Both the position numbers and the translations under genes were made by a program. Under the pieces are notes generated by a model, which was not told where the DNA came from, ran no database searches, and saw only the letters and a list, made by a program, of their open reading frames with translations. 64,000 nt of DNA from positions 1 to 64,000 of the forward strand of contig CABQLM010000001.1 of NCBI GenBank assembly GCA_902465105.1, in the 5' to 3' direction. Shown here in pieces: positions 36,468 through 47,242 of this stretch (position 1 is the stretch's first letter; each line of letters begins with the position of its first letter). The DNA is from an uncultured Collinsella sp. Lineage in GTDB: Bacteria > Actinomycetota > Coriobacteriia > Coriobacteriales > Coriobacteriaceae.

Positions 36468-36789
36468 AGTGCGAATCGAACGCTTCTCATACCGCATCAA
36501 AAATTTGGGGCGCACAACCGTATTCATTTTTTATGTATGAGGGCGTCTAAATATGCAAATCGCGCAAGCGGCCAGATTGGATGGTAAAAGGTTTTTGCGG
36601 TATTACGAATCAGATACCAATCTACAATAAAACCCAAGGTAGATACCCCTGTTTTTACCGTTTATATCCCAAAATCGACCGCTCGTCAGAGTAATCGAAC
36701 GCGCGATATCAGCAACAACAAGTTTTCCCATAGAATGCAATGTGGATTTATATGCCGCATACCCTTACTCGGGGGAAGGAGAAAAAGGT

Positions 36790-39700
36790 ATGGCAAATAG
36801 CAGGAGGCCGTCTCCGATGCATCGCGCGCGTCGCGCATTTAAGCGCACGCTCGCGTTTGCTTTGGCGATTGCGCTGATTGCGCCGAATCCTGGAATTGCT
36901 TGGGCGGTTGCTGGCAGCGGTGCCAGCGCTCACAAAGCAACGGATGAGGCGACGAGCGCGCTAAAGCTGTGGTATCGAGAGTCGGCTAGCGCACACGGCG
37001 GCAACGCCAATGACATCTGGCAAAAACGTACGCTGCCCATCGGTAACGGCGACATGGGCGCCAACGTGTACGGCGAAGTTGCTACCGAGCACCTCACCTT
37101 TAACGAGAAGACCCTCTGGACGGGTGGTCCGAGCTCTTCTCGCCCTAACTATCAGGGTGGCAACCTTGTCAACAAGGGCAATAACGGCCAGACGCTCAAG
37201 GACATCCAAAAGCTCTTTGCCGAGGGCAAGAGCAGCCAGGCTGCCAATCTGTGCAATCAGCTTACGGGAACAAAGGATGGTTACGGTTCGTATCAGCCTT
37301 GGGGCGACATTTACCTCAAGGTCAACGGTCTCTCTGATTCTGGCGTGACCGAGTACGAGCGCTCTCTCGATATCGAGAACGGTCTTGCTAACGTTTCCTT
37401 TAAGCAGGGCGATACGACCTATAATCGTGAGTTCATTGCCAGCAACCCTGACAACGTGATCGCCGGTCAGCTTACTTCTGAGGGCGACCCGATGAACGTC
37501 GAGATCACGTTCCCCTCCAAGCAGGGTGGCAAGACCGTCGCTTCGGGCAATCAGCTCACGCTCGCGGGCGCTGTCTCCGACAACCAGCTTAAGTACGATT
37601 CCGTCCTGAAGGTTAACGCCGAGGGCGGCACCGTTACGGCTTCTGGTGATAAGCTCGTCGTTTCGGGCGCAAGCAAGATCTCATTCTTCCTTGCTGCCGC
37701 TACCGATTACAAGGACGACTATCCGGTGTATCGCACGGGTGAATCTGCTGAGCAGCTGCACGCACGCGTGCAGGCTGTGGCAGATGCCGCTGCCAACAAG
37801 GGCTATGACGCCGTTCGCGCCGATCACGTTGCCGACGTGAGTGCGCTTATGAGCCGCGTCAATCTGAGCCTGGGCGATGCCGCCGCTTCCGACAAGCCGA
37901 CCGACAAGCTACTCGAGGCCTACAACAACGGCACCGCTACCGAGCCCGAGCGCCGTCTGCTCGAGACCATGCTTTATCAGTACGGCCGTTATCTGACGAT
38001 TGCGTCTTCGCGTGAGAACTCGCAGCTCCCCAGCAATCTGCAAGGCGTGTGGAACAACCTCATGGATCCGCCTTGGGCTTCCGACTATCACATGAATGTC
38101 AACCTTCAGATGAACTACTGGCCGGTGTACTCTGCGAACCTCGCGGAGTCGGCCAAGCCGCTCGTCTCCTATGTTGATGGCCTGCGTGAGCCTGGTCGTG
38201 TGACTGCCAAAATCTATGCCGGCATCGAAAGCGCCGAGGGCGAGGCCAACGGCTTTATGGCCCATACGCAGAATACGCCCTTTGGCTGGACCTGCCCGGG
38301 CTGGAGCTTCGACTGGGGTTGGTCGCCCGCGGCCGTGCCTTGGATTCTCCAGAACACCTATGACGCCTATCGCTACACAGGCGACGTAGAGTATCTGAAG
38401 AGCGATATTTACCCCGCGCTCCGCGAGGAGGCACAGCTGTATGCTCAGCTGCTCGTCCGCGATAGCGACGGCAAGTATGTTACGTCGCCTACGTATTCGC
38501 CCGAGCACGGTCCGCGTACCGCCGGTAATACCTATGAGCAGGCGCTCATCTGGCAGCTGTTCCACGATGCTATCGAGGCTGGCAAGGTCGTAGGCGAGGA
38601 CCCTGAGGTCCTGGCCGTGTGGCAGGAAAAATTTGATAACCTGCGCACTCCGATCGAGATCGGCTCCGACGGCCAGATCAAGGAGTGGTATACCGAGGAA
38701 GCCTTCAACAAGGACGCGAACGGCAATTCGCTGGGCGAGGGCTTCGGTCATCGTCACATGTCCCATATGCTCGGCCTGTTCCCGGGAACCTTGATTTCTG
38801 TGGATACTCCTGAGTGGTTTGCGGCCGCCCGTGTGTCTATGAACCTCCGCACCGATGAGAGCACCGGTTGGGGCATGGGCCAGCGCATCAACACCTGGGC
38901 CCACCTGCGCGATGGTGATCGTGCCTACAAGCTGTTGGGCGATCAGTTTAAGAATGGCATCTACCCCAACCTCTGGGACCTGCATCCGCTACCTGGTGGC
39001 AGCACCTTCCAGATCGATGGTAACTTTGGCGCCACGTCCGGTATTTCCGAGATGCTGCTGCAGAGCAGTGGCGGCTATATTGACATGCTGCCCGCGCTGC
39101 CCTCCGCTTGGAGCAAGGGCTCGGTCGAGGGTCTCGTCGCGCGCGGTAACTTTGTCGTCTCCATGGACTGGGATGAGTCGCGCCTGACGTCGGCGACCAT
39201 CGAGTCGCGCAATGGTGGCACGGCAACCGTCAACGTTCCCGGCTGCTCTTTGGGCGTCGTCACAGATGCTCAGGGCAATCCCGTTGACTACAAGGTTCTC
39301 TCCAACGATCGCATTTCGTTTGAGACCGAGCAGGGCGGCGTGTATACGCTCAGCATGATTCCTGCTACGACTAAGCTTGCCGCCCCCTCTGGCCTGCGCG
39401 CCGTCAAGGCTGCAAACAACGTGGCAGAGCTCTCCTGGAATGCCGTCGAGGCTCCCGAGGGCGCAGACGTTACCTATGCCGTTATGCGCAAGATTGGCGA
39501 TGGCGATTGGGCGACGTGCGTCTCCGATCTTAAGGAAACGTCTTTCACCGATGGCGAGGCCTATGACTTCCTGGGTAAGGTCTCGTATCGTGTTTGCGCT
39601 GTTTCCAACGGCACCGCCGGTGAGCTGAGTGCCGCCGCCGATGTCCAGGACCTGCGCAATATGGCCGGCATGATTGACGACCAGGACTCCCGCGTTATCT

Positions 39701-41865
39701 ATCAGGGCAATTGGGGCGACTGGAACAAGGATTCGGTCAACTACGCCGGAACCATTAAGTTCATCGATGCACCCACGGGCTCCGAGACGGCTACGCTGAC
39801 GTTTGCCGGTACGGGCATCGAGGTTGTTTCCTGCAAGAATAACGATCGCGGCACGCTCGAGATTTCCATCGACGGCAAGGTCGTCGAAACGGTTGATACG
39901 TATGCCCCCTCGTCGCAGCGCCAGCAGACTGTGTTCTCCAAGGACGACCTTAAGCCGGGCGTTCATACCATTACCGTGCGCGCAACGGCGCAAAAGGGTA
40001 CTGAGGCTGCCACGCGTGCCAAGGTGGAGCTTGACGCCTTCCGTGTTCTCGACAAGAACGCTGTTGCGGTGAATAAGATTACCGTTGCGTCTGCAAACGG
40101 CATGAACCTTCTGTCCAAGAGCGGTTCTACCCTTCAGATGGTTGCCAAGGTCGCCCCCGCCGACGCAACCGCCTCCAATGTGACGTGGTCGGTGCGCACC
40201 AAGAGCGGTGACGCTGCTGCGACTATCGATCAGAATGGTCTGCTGACCGTCAAGGGCGCCGGTGGCGTTGTTGAGGTCAAGGCCAGCGCAAAGGACAACT
40301 CCGGTGTTTCCGGTACGCGCGACATCACACTTGCCGTTGCAGGCGAGACCACCAGCGTCGTCGAGGACTCCGTCGATAAGTCTCACCCGAACCCCGCTCT
40401 TACGTGGAATGGTTCGTGGAGCACGTGGGGCGGCGAGCCCGACAAGCATCACGGCGGTTCCAAGACCGAGGCAAGCGCCGGTGCGAGCGTGAGTATCACG
40501 TTTAACGGCACGGGCATTAAGGCCTATGCGCACAAGCACTTTAGCTGCGGCGCCTTTGACGTTGAGCTCGATGGCGAGCAGCTCGATCGCGTTGCCCTGG
40601 GCGAGGACGGTGCCGATGCCGCCATGACCAAGATCTTCGAGAAGACGGGTCTTAAGAACGGCGAGCATACGCTCAAGCTTACCGCCGTTGCCCGTGACGG
40701 CAAGACCGGCGCAAATATCGACTACTTTGAGGTCGTAGCTCCAAACTCCGTTGCGGATAAGACCTCCCTGCAGAAAGCCATCGAGGATAATGCGGGCAAG
40801 ATGGAGGATGCGTACACCGCAGCTTCCTGGAAGCCGTTCAACGAGGCGTTCCAGGCCGCTCTCGATGTCATGAACAACGCTGACGCCACGGCAAAGCAGG
40901 TCGAGAAGGCTACGGATGATCTGACCTCTGCCGCCAGGGGACTTAAGGCCGCCGAGCTGTCTCTCCCCGAGGTCTCCGCCGATGCGGAGCTGAGGTTTGC
41001 CGCTATTGATTCTCAGTCCGCTGTGGTTCTTTGGGATGCCGTTGAGGGCGCTGCCTCGTACCGCGTTACGTATACGGCGACTGGTCCGGCACGTGCCGCT
41101 GGTGCCCCGCAAGAAGTCACGGTCACCACTCCTTATGCGCATCTCACCGGTCTTGATGCCGATACGGCATACGACGTGAGCGTTGTTGCACTCAACCGCA
41201 CTGGTGGTGCCTCTGCCAAGGCAATCGAGGATAGCTTCTCCACGCTTCCGATTGCTTCCGAGCAGGGACCGAGCACGCCTGCCGATGTCCAGGTGAAAGC
41301 GACCGAGGAGGACGGCAAGGCTAAGCTGAGCTGGACCGCATCGACCGATCCCATGGGCGGCAAGCTTAACTATCGCGTGTATCTCAACGGCCGCGAGCTT
41401 ACCGTGACGGATAAGACATCCGTTATGCTCGAGGGCCTTGAGAAGAACGAGACGTATCACGTACGTATCGTTGCCCAGTCCACGAGCGGTCAGTCTTCTC
41501 TGCCCGCTGCCGCGCACTTTGCGTACAAGGGACCCGAGAAGCCGGTTGAGCCCAACCCTGAGCCCAAGCCTGACCCCGAGCCCGACCCCAAGCCCGAGCC
41601 CAAGCCCGAGCCCAAGCCCGAGCCCAAGCCTGAGCCCAAGCCTGAGCCCAAGCCTGAGCCTACCCCCAACCCCGGTGGCAATACGGGCAACACGGGCACC
41701 AAGCCTGCTGGCAGCGGTACCGCCGCGGCCAAGCCCTCCGGTTCCTCCAAGAAGGACCTTCCTGCGGCCGGCGACGCCTCGATCATCGCCGCCGCACTTA
41801 CCGGTGCCTCCGGTGTCGCCGCGCTGGCTGCCGCCCGCGCGATCGACCGCAAGCGTCGTCGCTAG
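36790..41865 (+). CDS. Cell-wall-anchored GH95 alpha-L-fucosidase (1,2-alpha type)
   Basis: 1691 residues from the ATG at 36790 (AAGGAG nearby; the longer reading adds 16 residues before the signal peptide). The signal peptide ends near 39 (IAWAV). The GH95 domain spans about 64-857: [24 protein letters not shown], Asn436 and Asn438 in [11 protein letters not shown], Glu572 in SPEHGPRT and Asp743 in QIDGNFGA. These match the catalytic Asn, Asn, Glu and Asp of Bifidobacterium AfcA. Fn3 (866-951), jelly-roll and Big_2-like domains, one FIVAR, two more Fn3-type domains, a long PEPKP wall spacer (about 1585-1625) and the sorting signal LPAAGD at 1657 follow. It would release alpha-1,2-fucose from H-type blood-group or milk glycans. 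Confidence 0.92.
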   Translation: MANSRRPSPMHRARRAFKRTLAFALAIALIAPNPGIAWAVAGSGASAHKATDEATSALKLWYRESASAHGGNANDIWQKRTLPIGNGDMGANVYGEVATEHLTFNEKTLWTGGPSSSRPNYQGGNLVNKGNNGQTLKDIQKLFAEGKSSQAANLCNQLTGTKDGYGSYQPWGDIYLKVNGLSDSGVTEYERSLDIENGLANVSFKQGDTTYNREFIASNPDNVIAGQLTSEGDPMNVEITFPSKQGGKTVASGNQLTLAGAVSDNQLKYDSVLKVNAEGGTVTASGDKLVVSGASKISFFLAAATDYKDDYPVYRTGESAEQLHARVQAVADAAANKGYDAVRADHVADVSALMSRVNLSLGDAAASDKPTDKLLEAYNNGTATEPERRLLETMLYQYGRYLTIASSRENSQLPSNLQGVWNNLMDPPWASDYHMNVNLQMNYWPVYSANLAESAKPLVSYVDGLREPGRVTAKIYAGIESAEGEANGFMAHTQNTPFGWTCPGWSFDWGWSPAAVPWILQNTYDAYRYTGDVEYLKSDIYPALREEAQLYAQLLVRDSDGKYVTSPTYSPEHGPRTAGNTYEQALIWQLFHDAIEAGKVVGEDPEVLAVWQEKFDNLRTPIEIGSDGQIKEWYTEEAFNKDANGNSLGEGFGHRHMSHMLGLFPGTLISVDTPEWFAAARVSMNLRTDESTGWGMGQRINTWAHLRDGDRAYKLLGDQFKNGIYPNLWDLHPLPGGSTFQIDGNFGATSGISEMLLQSSGGYIDMLPALPSAWSKGSVEGLVARGNFVVSMDWDESRLTSATIESRNGGTATVNVPGCSLGVVTDAQGNPVDYKVLSNDRISFETEQGGVYTLSMIPATTKLAAPSGLRAVKAANNVAELSWNAVEAPEGADVTYAVMRKIGDGDWATCVSDLKETSFTDGEAYDFLGKVSYRVCAVSNGTAGELSAAADVQDLRNMAGMIDDQDSRVIYQGNWGDWNKDSVNYAGTIKFIDAPTGSETATLTFAGTGIEVVSCKNNDRGTLEISIDGKVVETVDTYAPSSQRQQTVFSKDDLKPGVHTITVRATAQKGTEAATRAKVELDAFRVLDKNAVAVNKITVASANGMNLLSKSGSTLQMVAKVAPADATASNVTWSVRTKSGDAAATIDQNGLLTVKGAGGVVEVKASAKDNSGVSGTRDITLAVAGETTSVVEDSVDKSHPNPALTWNGSWSTWGGEPDKHHGGSKTEASAGASVSITFNGTGIKAYAHKHFSCGAFDVELDGEQLDRVALGEDGADAAMTKIFEKTGLKNGEHTLKLTAVARDGKTGANIDYFEVVAPNSVADKTSLQKAIEDNAGKMEDAYTAASWKPFNEAFQAALDVMNNADATAKQVEKATDDLTSAARGLKAAELSLPEVSADAELRFAAIDSQSAVVLWDAVEGAASYRVTYTATGPARAAGAPQEVTVTTPYAHLTGLDADTAYDVSVVALNRTGGASAKAIEDSFSTLPIASEQGPSTPADVQVKATEEDGKAKLSWTASTDPMGGKLNYRVYLNGRELTVTDKTSVMLEGLEKNETYHVRIVAQSTSGQSSLPAAAHFAYKGPEKPVEPNPEPKPDPEPDPKPEPKPEPKPEPKPEPKPEPKPEPTPNPGGNTGNTGTKPAGSGTAAAKPSGSSKKDLPAAGDASIIAAALTGASGVAALAAARAIDRKRRR

Positions 41866-41870
41866 TAACG

Positions 41871-41918
41871 CCTGCCGGGCAGGCCTGCTTGTTGGCGGGC
41901 CTGCCTCTCAGGCTGTAA
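41871..41918 (+). terminator. Hairpin after the GH95 gene
   Basis: GGGCAGGCC and GGGCCTGCC pair around TGCTTGTTGGC. The T-run is poor, so termination is weak or partial and GH95 and GH29 may be co-transcribed. Confidence 0.45.
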
Positions 41919-41973
41919 GGGCGGGCGCTACGGCGTTCGATTCTAATAACTAATCATTCCGAAAGGGGATTGT

Positions 41974-44900
41974 ATGTTCAAACACGCCAAGTCATTGAGG
42001 AGGGTGGGAGCCCAGGCAATCTTGTCTGCTGCACTGCTTTTTGCGGCGGCAGGCCCGCTTGCTGTGGCCCCGACGCCCGCGTTTGCCGCTGACGCGCCTC
42101 AGCAAAATGCCGTGAGGCCCAACAGCGCGCAGTATAAGTATCAGAAAGACGAGCTTGCTGCGTTCTGTCATTTTGGCCCCAACACGTTTAATGAGATTGA
42201 GTGGGGCGAGCACTACGGCAATAAGGCTCCGAGCGAGATCTTTACGCTCACGGAGGATTTTGACGCCGAGAATTACGTCAAAACCATCAAGGACGCGGGC
42301 TTTACGAGGCTTGTCGTTACCGCTAAGCATCATGACGGCTTCTGCACCTGGCAGTCCGATCTGACCGAGTACGACATGGGCGGCGTGACCCAGTACAAGG
42401 GCGGCAAGGGCGATATCCTCGCTGAGCTTTCGGCTGCCTGCACTAAATATGACCTGGATATGGGTCTGTACCTGTCTCCCTGGGATATCCACGATCCCTC
42501 GTACGGTTATTCCAATGGCGAGGCTCCCGGTATCGGTACCTCGAAAGATCCCAAGGTCAACTACAACTTCTACTACGATGGCCAGCTTAGGGAGATCCTG
42601 GGTAACTCCAAGTACGGCAACAACGGCAAGTTCGTTGAGGTCTGGATGGACGGCGCCAAGGGTTCCGGCGCTAACGCTCAGGTCTACGACTTCCAGCGTT
42701 GGTACAACACCATTCATGAGCTCGAGGGCGACGACTGCCAGATCTTCCAGGGCGGCGACTTTGCCGGTATCCGCTGGATCGGCAACGAGAACGGTCTTGC
42801 GCATGACACCACCTGGGGTCCGTGCAAGACAGATAAGAATGCCAAGGACGGCTTCAACACTAACCTGAGCGGCGGCTACAGCAAGGGCTTCCCCGATGGC
42901 GACAAGTGGCTCGTCCCCGAGGCCGACGCCCGCATAACCTCTGGTTGGTTCTGGGGCACGGCTAAGAACACCCCCAAGACGCTTACCGATCTGGGCAATA
43001 TGTACTTCCAGTCCGTCGGCCACGGCGCTCCGCTGCTGCTGAACGTTCCGCCCAACAACAAGGGCAAGCTCGATGTCGCCATCGCCGACCGTGTACGCGA
43101 GTTTGGACAGAACATCAAGGATTCGTTTAAGGACGACCTGACGCGCGCCAACAAGAGCGGTCGCGCTGCCGCTACGGCAGAGGCTAGCAGCACTTGGAAC
43201 GACAACGAGGCTTATGGCGCATCCAAGGTTTTGGACGGCAAGGACGATACGTATTGGTGTGCTAAGAATGCTGCCAATCAGTCGCTCACCGTCAAGCTGC
43301 CCAAGCCCACGACGTTCGATGTCGTCTCCATCGAGGAGGCCATCCAGAACGGCCAGCGCATCTCTGGCTTCACGGTGTCCTATCAGACTGAGGAGAACGG
43401 CGCATGGACCGAATTTGGGCGCGGCGGCACGATTGGCGCCAAGCGTCTGGTCCGCGGTACCGCGGTGACTGCCACGGCTGTCAAGGTTACGTTCACAACG
43501 CATAATTTTGGCGATGAGAACCTGAATCTCCCGCAGATTTCCGAGATGGGTCTGTTCAAGGCATCCCGCGGTTTTGAGAAGCCGGCTCCGCTGCCCGAGG
43601 GCATGGTCGGTATCGATAACGCCGAGATGACCAAGACCGGCAATTGGAACGACGAGAAGATCGACGGTTGCTTTAAGGGCACGAGCATGTGGACCACGCA
43701 GTCGGGCGCTACGGCTTCGTTCAAGTTCACGGGTACCAAGTTTGCCATCGTGGGCACCAAGGACCCCAACCACGGCACGTTTACCGTCTCCATCGACGGC
43801 GGCGCAGCCCAGACAATCAACACGCACGATTCTGTTCGCACCGTTCCGGCACTGCTCTTTGAGTCCGACACGCTTGAGGCTCGTGAGCACAACGTCGTGG
43901 TTACGGCAACGGGTACCGTCGGTATCGACGCTGCCGCCTACTTGAATAACGGCAGCACCGGTATGTTCGATTTCACGGAGACCAATGTCACCATGGATGA
44001 GGACAGCACTCATGCCTTCACCATCCGTCGTACCGGTGGATCCAAGGGTTCCGTGACGCTGGTCGTCCAGCCTGAGCCCGGCTCTGCTATCCAGGACAAC
44101 TTTGACACCACGCCGCAGGAGGTTACCTTCGCAGACGGTGAGACCGAGAAGCAGGTCAATATCAAGACCCGTCGCGTTGTGACCGGCTCCGCCGCCGACG
44201 GCGACAAGCAGTTCTCGGTTTCCCTCGCGGTTAAGACCGGCGAGGGCGCTGTCATTGGCTACCACGGCGTGGCAGACGTCACCATTACCGACCTCGACGC
44301 TGCGTGCAATGCACTCATCGCTCGCGCCGAGGCGCTGGATACCTCTAACTTCAATGCCGATTCCGTTGCCGAGCTGACCGCTGCCATCGAGGCTGCCCGC
44401 AACGCTGCCGGCAACGGCGACGTCAAGGGCGTTGAGGTGCGCAAGGTCATGAAGGCGCTTCAGGATGCCATGGACAACCTGTCGTTTGCCTTCCCGGCTA
44501 CGCAGGGCAAGACCGTCACCATCGAGGCCGAGCACGGCACTCTGATTGACGATCATTCGAATGACAGGGACCAGTGGGGTGGCAATTACCCCATGGAGAT
44601 CGTTGATTTTGAGGGCGCGAGCGGCGGCAAAATCGTAAACGCCATCAACAATGGCGATGCTGTTTCCTACCGCGTGAACGTCAAGCGCGCAGGCACGTAC
44701 AGCGTCAAGCTTACGTACTCTTCGGGTTCTACGACGAATGCAATTAAGCTCTCCGACGATAACGGAGTGTTTGAGGCCATCGAATCCGTCTCCGCCGGTC
44801 ATACGAACCCGCGCGAACTCAAGACCGTGACGTTCGATCTCGTTGCCAAGAAGCCTGGTACGACCACCCTTACGGTCGGTACTCCCGGCAATGTCAGCGC

Positions 44901-46722
44901 GCCGCGCCTAGACAAGTTCGACATCGCGCTCAAGGAGGCCGCCGTCGATAAGTCCGACCTGCAGAAGGCCGTCGACAAGGCTGACGAGCTGAGCTCCGAG
45001 GATTACACGACCGATTCTTGGCAGGCATTCCAGACCGCCCTTACTGCGGCTCGTGAGATGCTCAACAACGAGACTGCGACTCAGACTCAGGTCGACGGTG
45101 CCCTCGAGACGCTTGATAACGCCCGCAAGGCTCTTCATGCTGTGACTGTATTTGCCTTCCCGACCAAGTCGGGCGAGACCGTGACCATTGAGGCCGAAGA
45201 CGGCACGATGCTCGATGACCCCTCCAATGACAGAGATCAGTGGAACGGCGTCTGGCCCATGAATATCAAGGTTTTTGAGGGTGCAAGCGGCGGCAAGATT
45301 GTGGACTCCATCATGAACGGTGACGCGGTTTCCTACCGTGTGAACGTCAAGCACGCCGGTACGTACAGCGTCAAGCTGACGTACTCTTCGGGTTCCACCG
45401 AGAACGCAATTAAGCTTTCCGACAATGGCGGCGTGTTCGAGGCTGTCGATTCCGTGTCCGCTGGTCATAGCAATCCGAGTGAGCTTAAGACCGTGACGTT
45501 TGACTTGGTCGCCAAGAAATCCGGCACGACCACGCTGACGGTCGGCACCCCCGGCAACGCCGACGCGCCGCGTCTTGATAAGTTCGACATCACTCTTAAG
45601 AAGGCCGTCGTCAACAAGGACGAGCTCAAGAAGGCCGTCGACGATGCCGCCAAGCTGGCCGAGGACGACTACACCGCCGAGACCTGGGCCCCCTTCCAGG
45701 CCGCCCTCGCCTCCGCGCAGGACGTGCTCGGCAACGAGGAGGCCACCCAGGAGCAGGTCAACGACGCCCTCAAGGCCCTGACCGACGCCCGCGGCGCCCT
45801 CGCCGAGAAGCCCGTTAAGCCGGCCGTCGACAAGGCCGCCCTCCAGAAGGCCGTCGACGACGCCGCCGAGCTGGCCGAGGACGGCTACACCGCCGACTCC
45901 TGGAAGCCCTTCGCCGCCGCCCTCAAGGCCGCCCGCGAGGTGCTCGCCGACGAGGAGGCCACCCAGGACCAGGTCAACGACGCCCTCAAGGCCCTGACCG
46001 ACGCCCGCGGCGCCCTCGCCGAGAAGCCCGTTAAGCCGGCCGTCGACAAGGCCGCCCTCCAGAAGGCCGTCGACGACGCCGCCGAGCTGGCCGAGGACGG
46101 CTACACCGCCGACTCCTGGAAGCCCTTCGCCGCCGCCCTCAAGGCCGCCCGCGAGGTGCTCGCCGACGAGGAGGCCACCCAGGACCAGGTCAACGACGCC
46201 CTCAAGGCCCTGACCGACGCCCGCGGCGCCCTCGCCGAGAAGCCCGCTAAGCCGGCCGTCGACAAGGCCGCCCTCCAGAAGGCCGTCGATGACCTCAAGG
46301 GCCTGAAGGCGGACGACTACACCGCCGAGACCTGGGCTCCCTTCGAGACAGCCCTTGAGACCGCCCAGGGCGTGCTCGCCGACGAGGAGGCCACCCAGGA
46401 CCAGGTCGACGGCGCCCTCAAGGCCCTGACCGACGCTCATGGCGCCCTTAAGGTTAAGGAGATCACTCCCGACCCCGAGCCCGAGCCCAAGCCGGAGCCT
46501 AAGCCCAACCCGACGCCCAACCCCGGCGGCAACACGGGTAACGCCGGCAATAAGGACGACAAGCCCGCGGCCGCGACGAAGCCCTCCGCCTCCTCCAAGA
46601 AGGACGGCAAGGACCTTCCCACGACCGGTGATGCCTCGATCGTCGCTACTGTGCTCGCTGGCGGCTCCGGTGCCGCAGCACTCGCAGCGGCTCGCGTGAT
46701 CGATCGCAAGCGCCGTCGCTAA
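41974..46722 (+). CDS. Cell-wall-anchored GH29 alpha-L-fucosidase (1,3/1,4-alpha type)
   Basis: 1582 residues, signal peptide to about 38 (PAFAAD). The GH29 barrel (about 48-389) shows HFGPNTFNEIEWGEHYG, TAKHHDGFCTWQS and the nucleophile Asp226 in VEVWMDGAKG; the pattern suits the 1,3/1,4-fucosidase subgroup (inference). An F5/8 domain (396-530), a jelly-roll domain, a Calx-beta-like domain, a helical repeat, two near-identical TIEAE-type carbohydrate-binding modules (about 843-989 and 1060-1207) and FIVAR repeats follow. The last FIVARs include tandem copies of a 216-bp unit. A PEPKPEP spacer and the sorting signal LPTTGD at 1548 end the protein. It would remove Lewis-type fucose. GAAAGGGGA precedes the ATG. 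Confidence 0.92.
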   Translation: MFKHAKSLRRVGAQAILSAALLFAAAGPLAVAPTPAFAADAPQQNAVRPNSAQYKYQKDELAAFCHFGPNTFNEIEWGEHYGNKAPSEIFTLTEDFDAENYVKTIKDAGFTRLVVTAKHHDGFCTWQSDLTEYDMGGVTQYKGGKGDILAELSAACTKYDLDMGLYLSPWDIHDPSYGYSNGEAPGIGTSKDPKVNYNFYYDGQLREILGNSKYGNNGKFVEVWMDGAKGSGANAQVYDFQRWYNTIHELEGDDCQIFQGGDFAGIRWIGNENGLAHDTTWGPCKTDKNAKDGFNTNLSGGYSKGFPDGDKWLVPEADARITSGWFWGTAKNTPKTLTDLGNMYFQSVGHGAPLLLNVPPNNKGKLDVAIADRVREFGQNIKDSFKDDLTRANKSGRAAATAEASSTWNDNEAYGASKVLDGKDDTYWCAKNAANQSLTVKLPKPTTFDVVSIEEAIQNGQRISGFTVSYQTEENGAWTEFGRGGTIGAKRLVRGTAVTATAVKVTFTTHNFGDENLNLPQISEMGLFKASRGFEKPAPLPEGMVGIDNAEMTKTGNWNDEKIDGCFKGTSMWTTQSGATASFKFTGTKFAIVGTKDPNHGTFTVSIDGGAAQTINTHDSVRTVPALLFESDTLEAREHNVVVTATGTVGIDAAAYLNNGSTGMFDFTETNVTMDEDSTHAFTIRRTGGSKGSVTLVVQPEPGSAIQDNFDTTPQEVTFADGETEKQVNIKTRRVVTGSAADGDKQFSVSLAVKTGEGAVIGYHGVADVTITDLDAACNALIARAEALDTSNFNADSVAELTAAIEAARNAAGNGDVKGVEVRKVMKALQDAMDNLSFAFPATQGKTVTIEAEHGTLIDDHSNDRDQWGGNYPMEIVDFEGASGGKIVNAINNGDAVSYRVNVKRAGTYSVKLTYSSGSTTNAIKLSDDNGVFEAIESVSAGHTNPRELKTVTFDLVAKKPGTTTLTVGTPGNVSAPRLDKFDIALKEAAVDKSDLQKAVDKADELSSEDYTTDSWQAFQTALTAAREMLNNETATQTQVDGALETLDNARKALHAVTVFAFPTKSGETVTIEAEDGTMLDDPSNDRDQWNGVWPMNIKVFEGASGGKIVDSIMNGDAVSYRVNVKHAGTYSVKLTYSSGSTENAIKLSDNGGVFEAVDSVSAGHSNPSELKTVTFDLVAKKSGTTTLTVGTPGNADAPRLDKFDITLKKAVVNKDELKKAVDDAAKLAEDDYTAETWAPFQAALASAQDVLGNEEATQEQVNDALKALTDARGALAEKPVKPAVDKAALQKAVDDAAELAEDGYTADSWKPFAAALKAAREVLADEEATQDQVNDALKALTDARGALAEKPVKPAVDKAALQKAVDDAAELAEDGYTADSWKPFAAALKAAREVLADEEATQDQVNDALKALTDARGALAEKPAKPAVDKAALQKAVDDLKGLKADDYTAETWAPFETALETAQGVLADEEATQDQVDGALKALTDAHGALKVKEITPDPEPEPKPEPKPNPTPNPGGNTGNAGNKDDKPAAATKPSASSKKDGKDLPTTGDASIVATVLAGGSGAAALAAARVIDRKRRR
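45595..46455 (+). repeat. Tandem 216-bp FIVAR-encoding repeats in the GH29 gene
   Basis: A 72-codon unit repeats with exact 216-bp period (CCCGTTAAGCC at 45811 and 46027, CCCGCTAAGCC at 46243). The two middle units appear identical at DNA level and the outer ones diverge. Codons are almost all C/G-ending here, unlike the upstream part of the gene, suggesting recent expansion or gene conversion. Confidence 0.85.
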
Positions 46723-46743
46723 TTGCCTGTATAGTCGCAAGGC

Positions 46744-46776
46744 AAAAAGGCGTCCCTTCGGGGGCGCCTTTTTTAT
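46744..46776 (+). terminator. Intrinsic terminator after the GH29 gene
   Basis: GGCGtCCCTTCGGGGgCGCC hairpin followed by TTTTTTATT, nearly the same as the terminator at 36434. It closes the glycosidase cluster. Confidence 0.9.
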
Positions 46777-46972
46777 TGACGATATGGCGGATGGGAGGGC
46801 TCTGGAATATTCCTGAACTTGGACCGTCTTGAAACACAGTCGAAATAATCCAGAAAATGTCTCGCTAGACAAATCAAACACAAGCAAGAACTTTCGTAAG
46901 ATAAAGTCCGAGGTCATAAGCGTTTTATACCGAGAATTTCAAAAAAATTTGAAAATTCATTACAAGCGAGCG

Positions 46973-47001
46973 TTGACTTTAGGTAACTAAAGTTTCATAC
47001 T
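46973..47001 (+). promoter_or_regulatory. Promoter with internal dyad upstream of the CstA leader
   Basis: TTGACT (46973-46978), 17 bp, then CATACT (46996-47001) fit a housekeeping promoter. The palindrome ACTTTAG-GTAA-CTAAAGT (46976-46993) lies inside it, a good place for a repressor. Confidence 0.55.
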
Positions 47002-47048
47002 CCTTTTCATCCACTGGGGGATGTGAACACGCACGGATCGTTCGCATC

Positions 47049-47117
47049 ATGATTGAAGAGGATTACTCAGACATGTTCACGCATCAGCTAGACATTATCA
47101 GCGTAGAGATTATCTGA
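47049..47117 (+). CDS. Possible leader peptide, Ile-rich
   Basis: A short open frame of 22 codons from the ATG at 47049, or 14 codons from the ATG at 47073, ending ...LDIISVEII. It precedes competing hairpins and a terminator in front of cstA. Four Ile codons and one Val codon in the last eight suggest control by translation, as in branched-chain amino acid leaders. The ribosome binding site is weak, so this is tentative. Confidence 0.3.
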   Translation: MIEEDYSDMFTHQLDIISVEII

Positions 47118-47120
47118 TGC

Positions 47121-47208
47121 GGGTTAGCACATACAGCTAGCCCGTACGATAACGGGCGGCTGATGAAGATGAGGGCCGTCGAGCGCAACCGACGGCCCTC
47201 ATTTTTTA
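47121..47208 (+). promoter_or_regulatory. Attenuator-like leader with competing hairpins and terminator before cstA
   Basis: Stem A: GGGTTAGC (47121-47128) with GCTAGCCC (47136-47143). Stem B: GCCCGT (47140-47145) with ACGGGC (47152-47157). They share GCCC, so they exclude each other. A strong terminator follows: GAGGGCCGTCG (47171-47181) with CGACGGCCCTC (47190-47200), then ATTTTTTATG. The cstA start is 35 bp further. This looks like transcription attenuation; the signal is unknown. Confidence 0.6.
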
Positions 47209-47242
47209 TGTCTGGGGAGTTCTTTTTAGAGGAGGAAATGAC

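Noticed and set aside
38989..46917. Long minus-strand frames over the GH95 and GH29 genes (e.g. 38989-41517, 41992-44802, 44908-46917)
   Set aside because: All are codon-bias shadows; the last mirrors the FIVAR repeats as low-complexity Gly/Leu/Val sequence.
47121..47208. T-box or known riboswitch before cstA
   Set aside because: No T-box AGGGTGGNACCGCG-like core and no riboswitch consensus that I recognise. Competing hairpins and a leader frame explain the region better.
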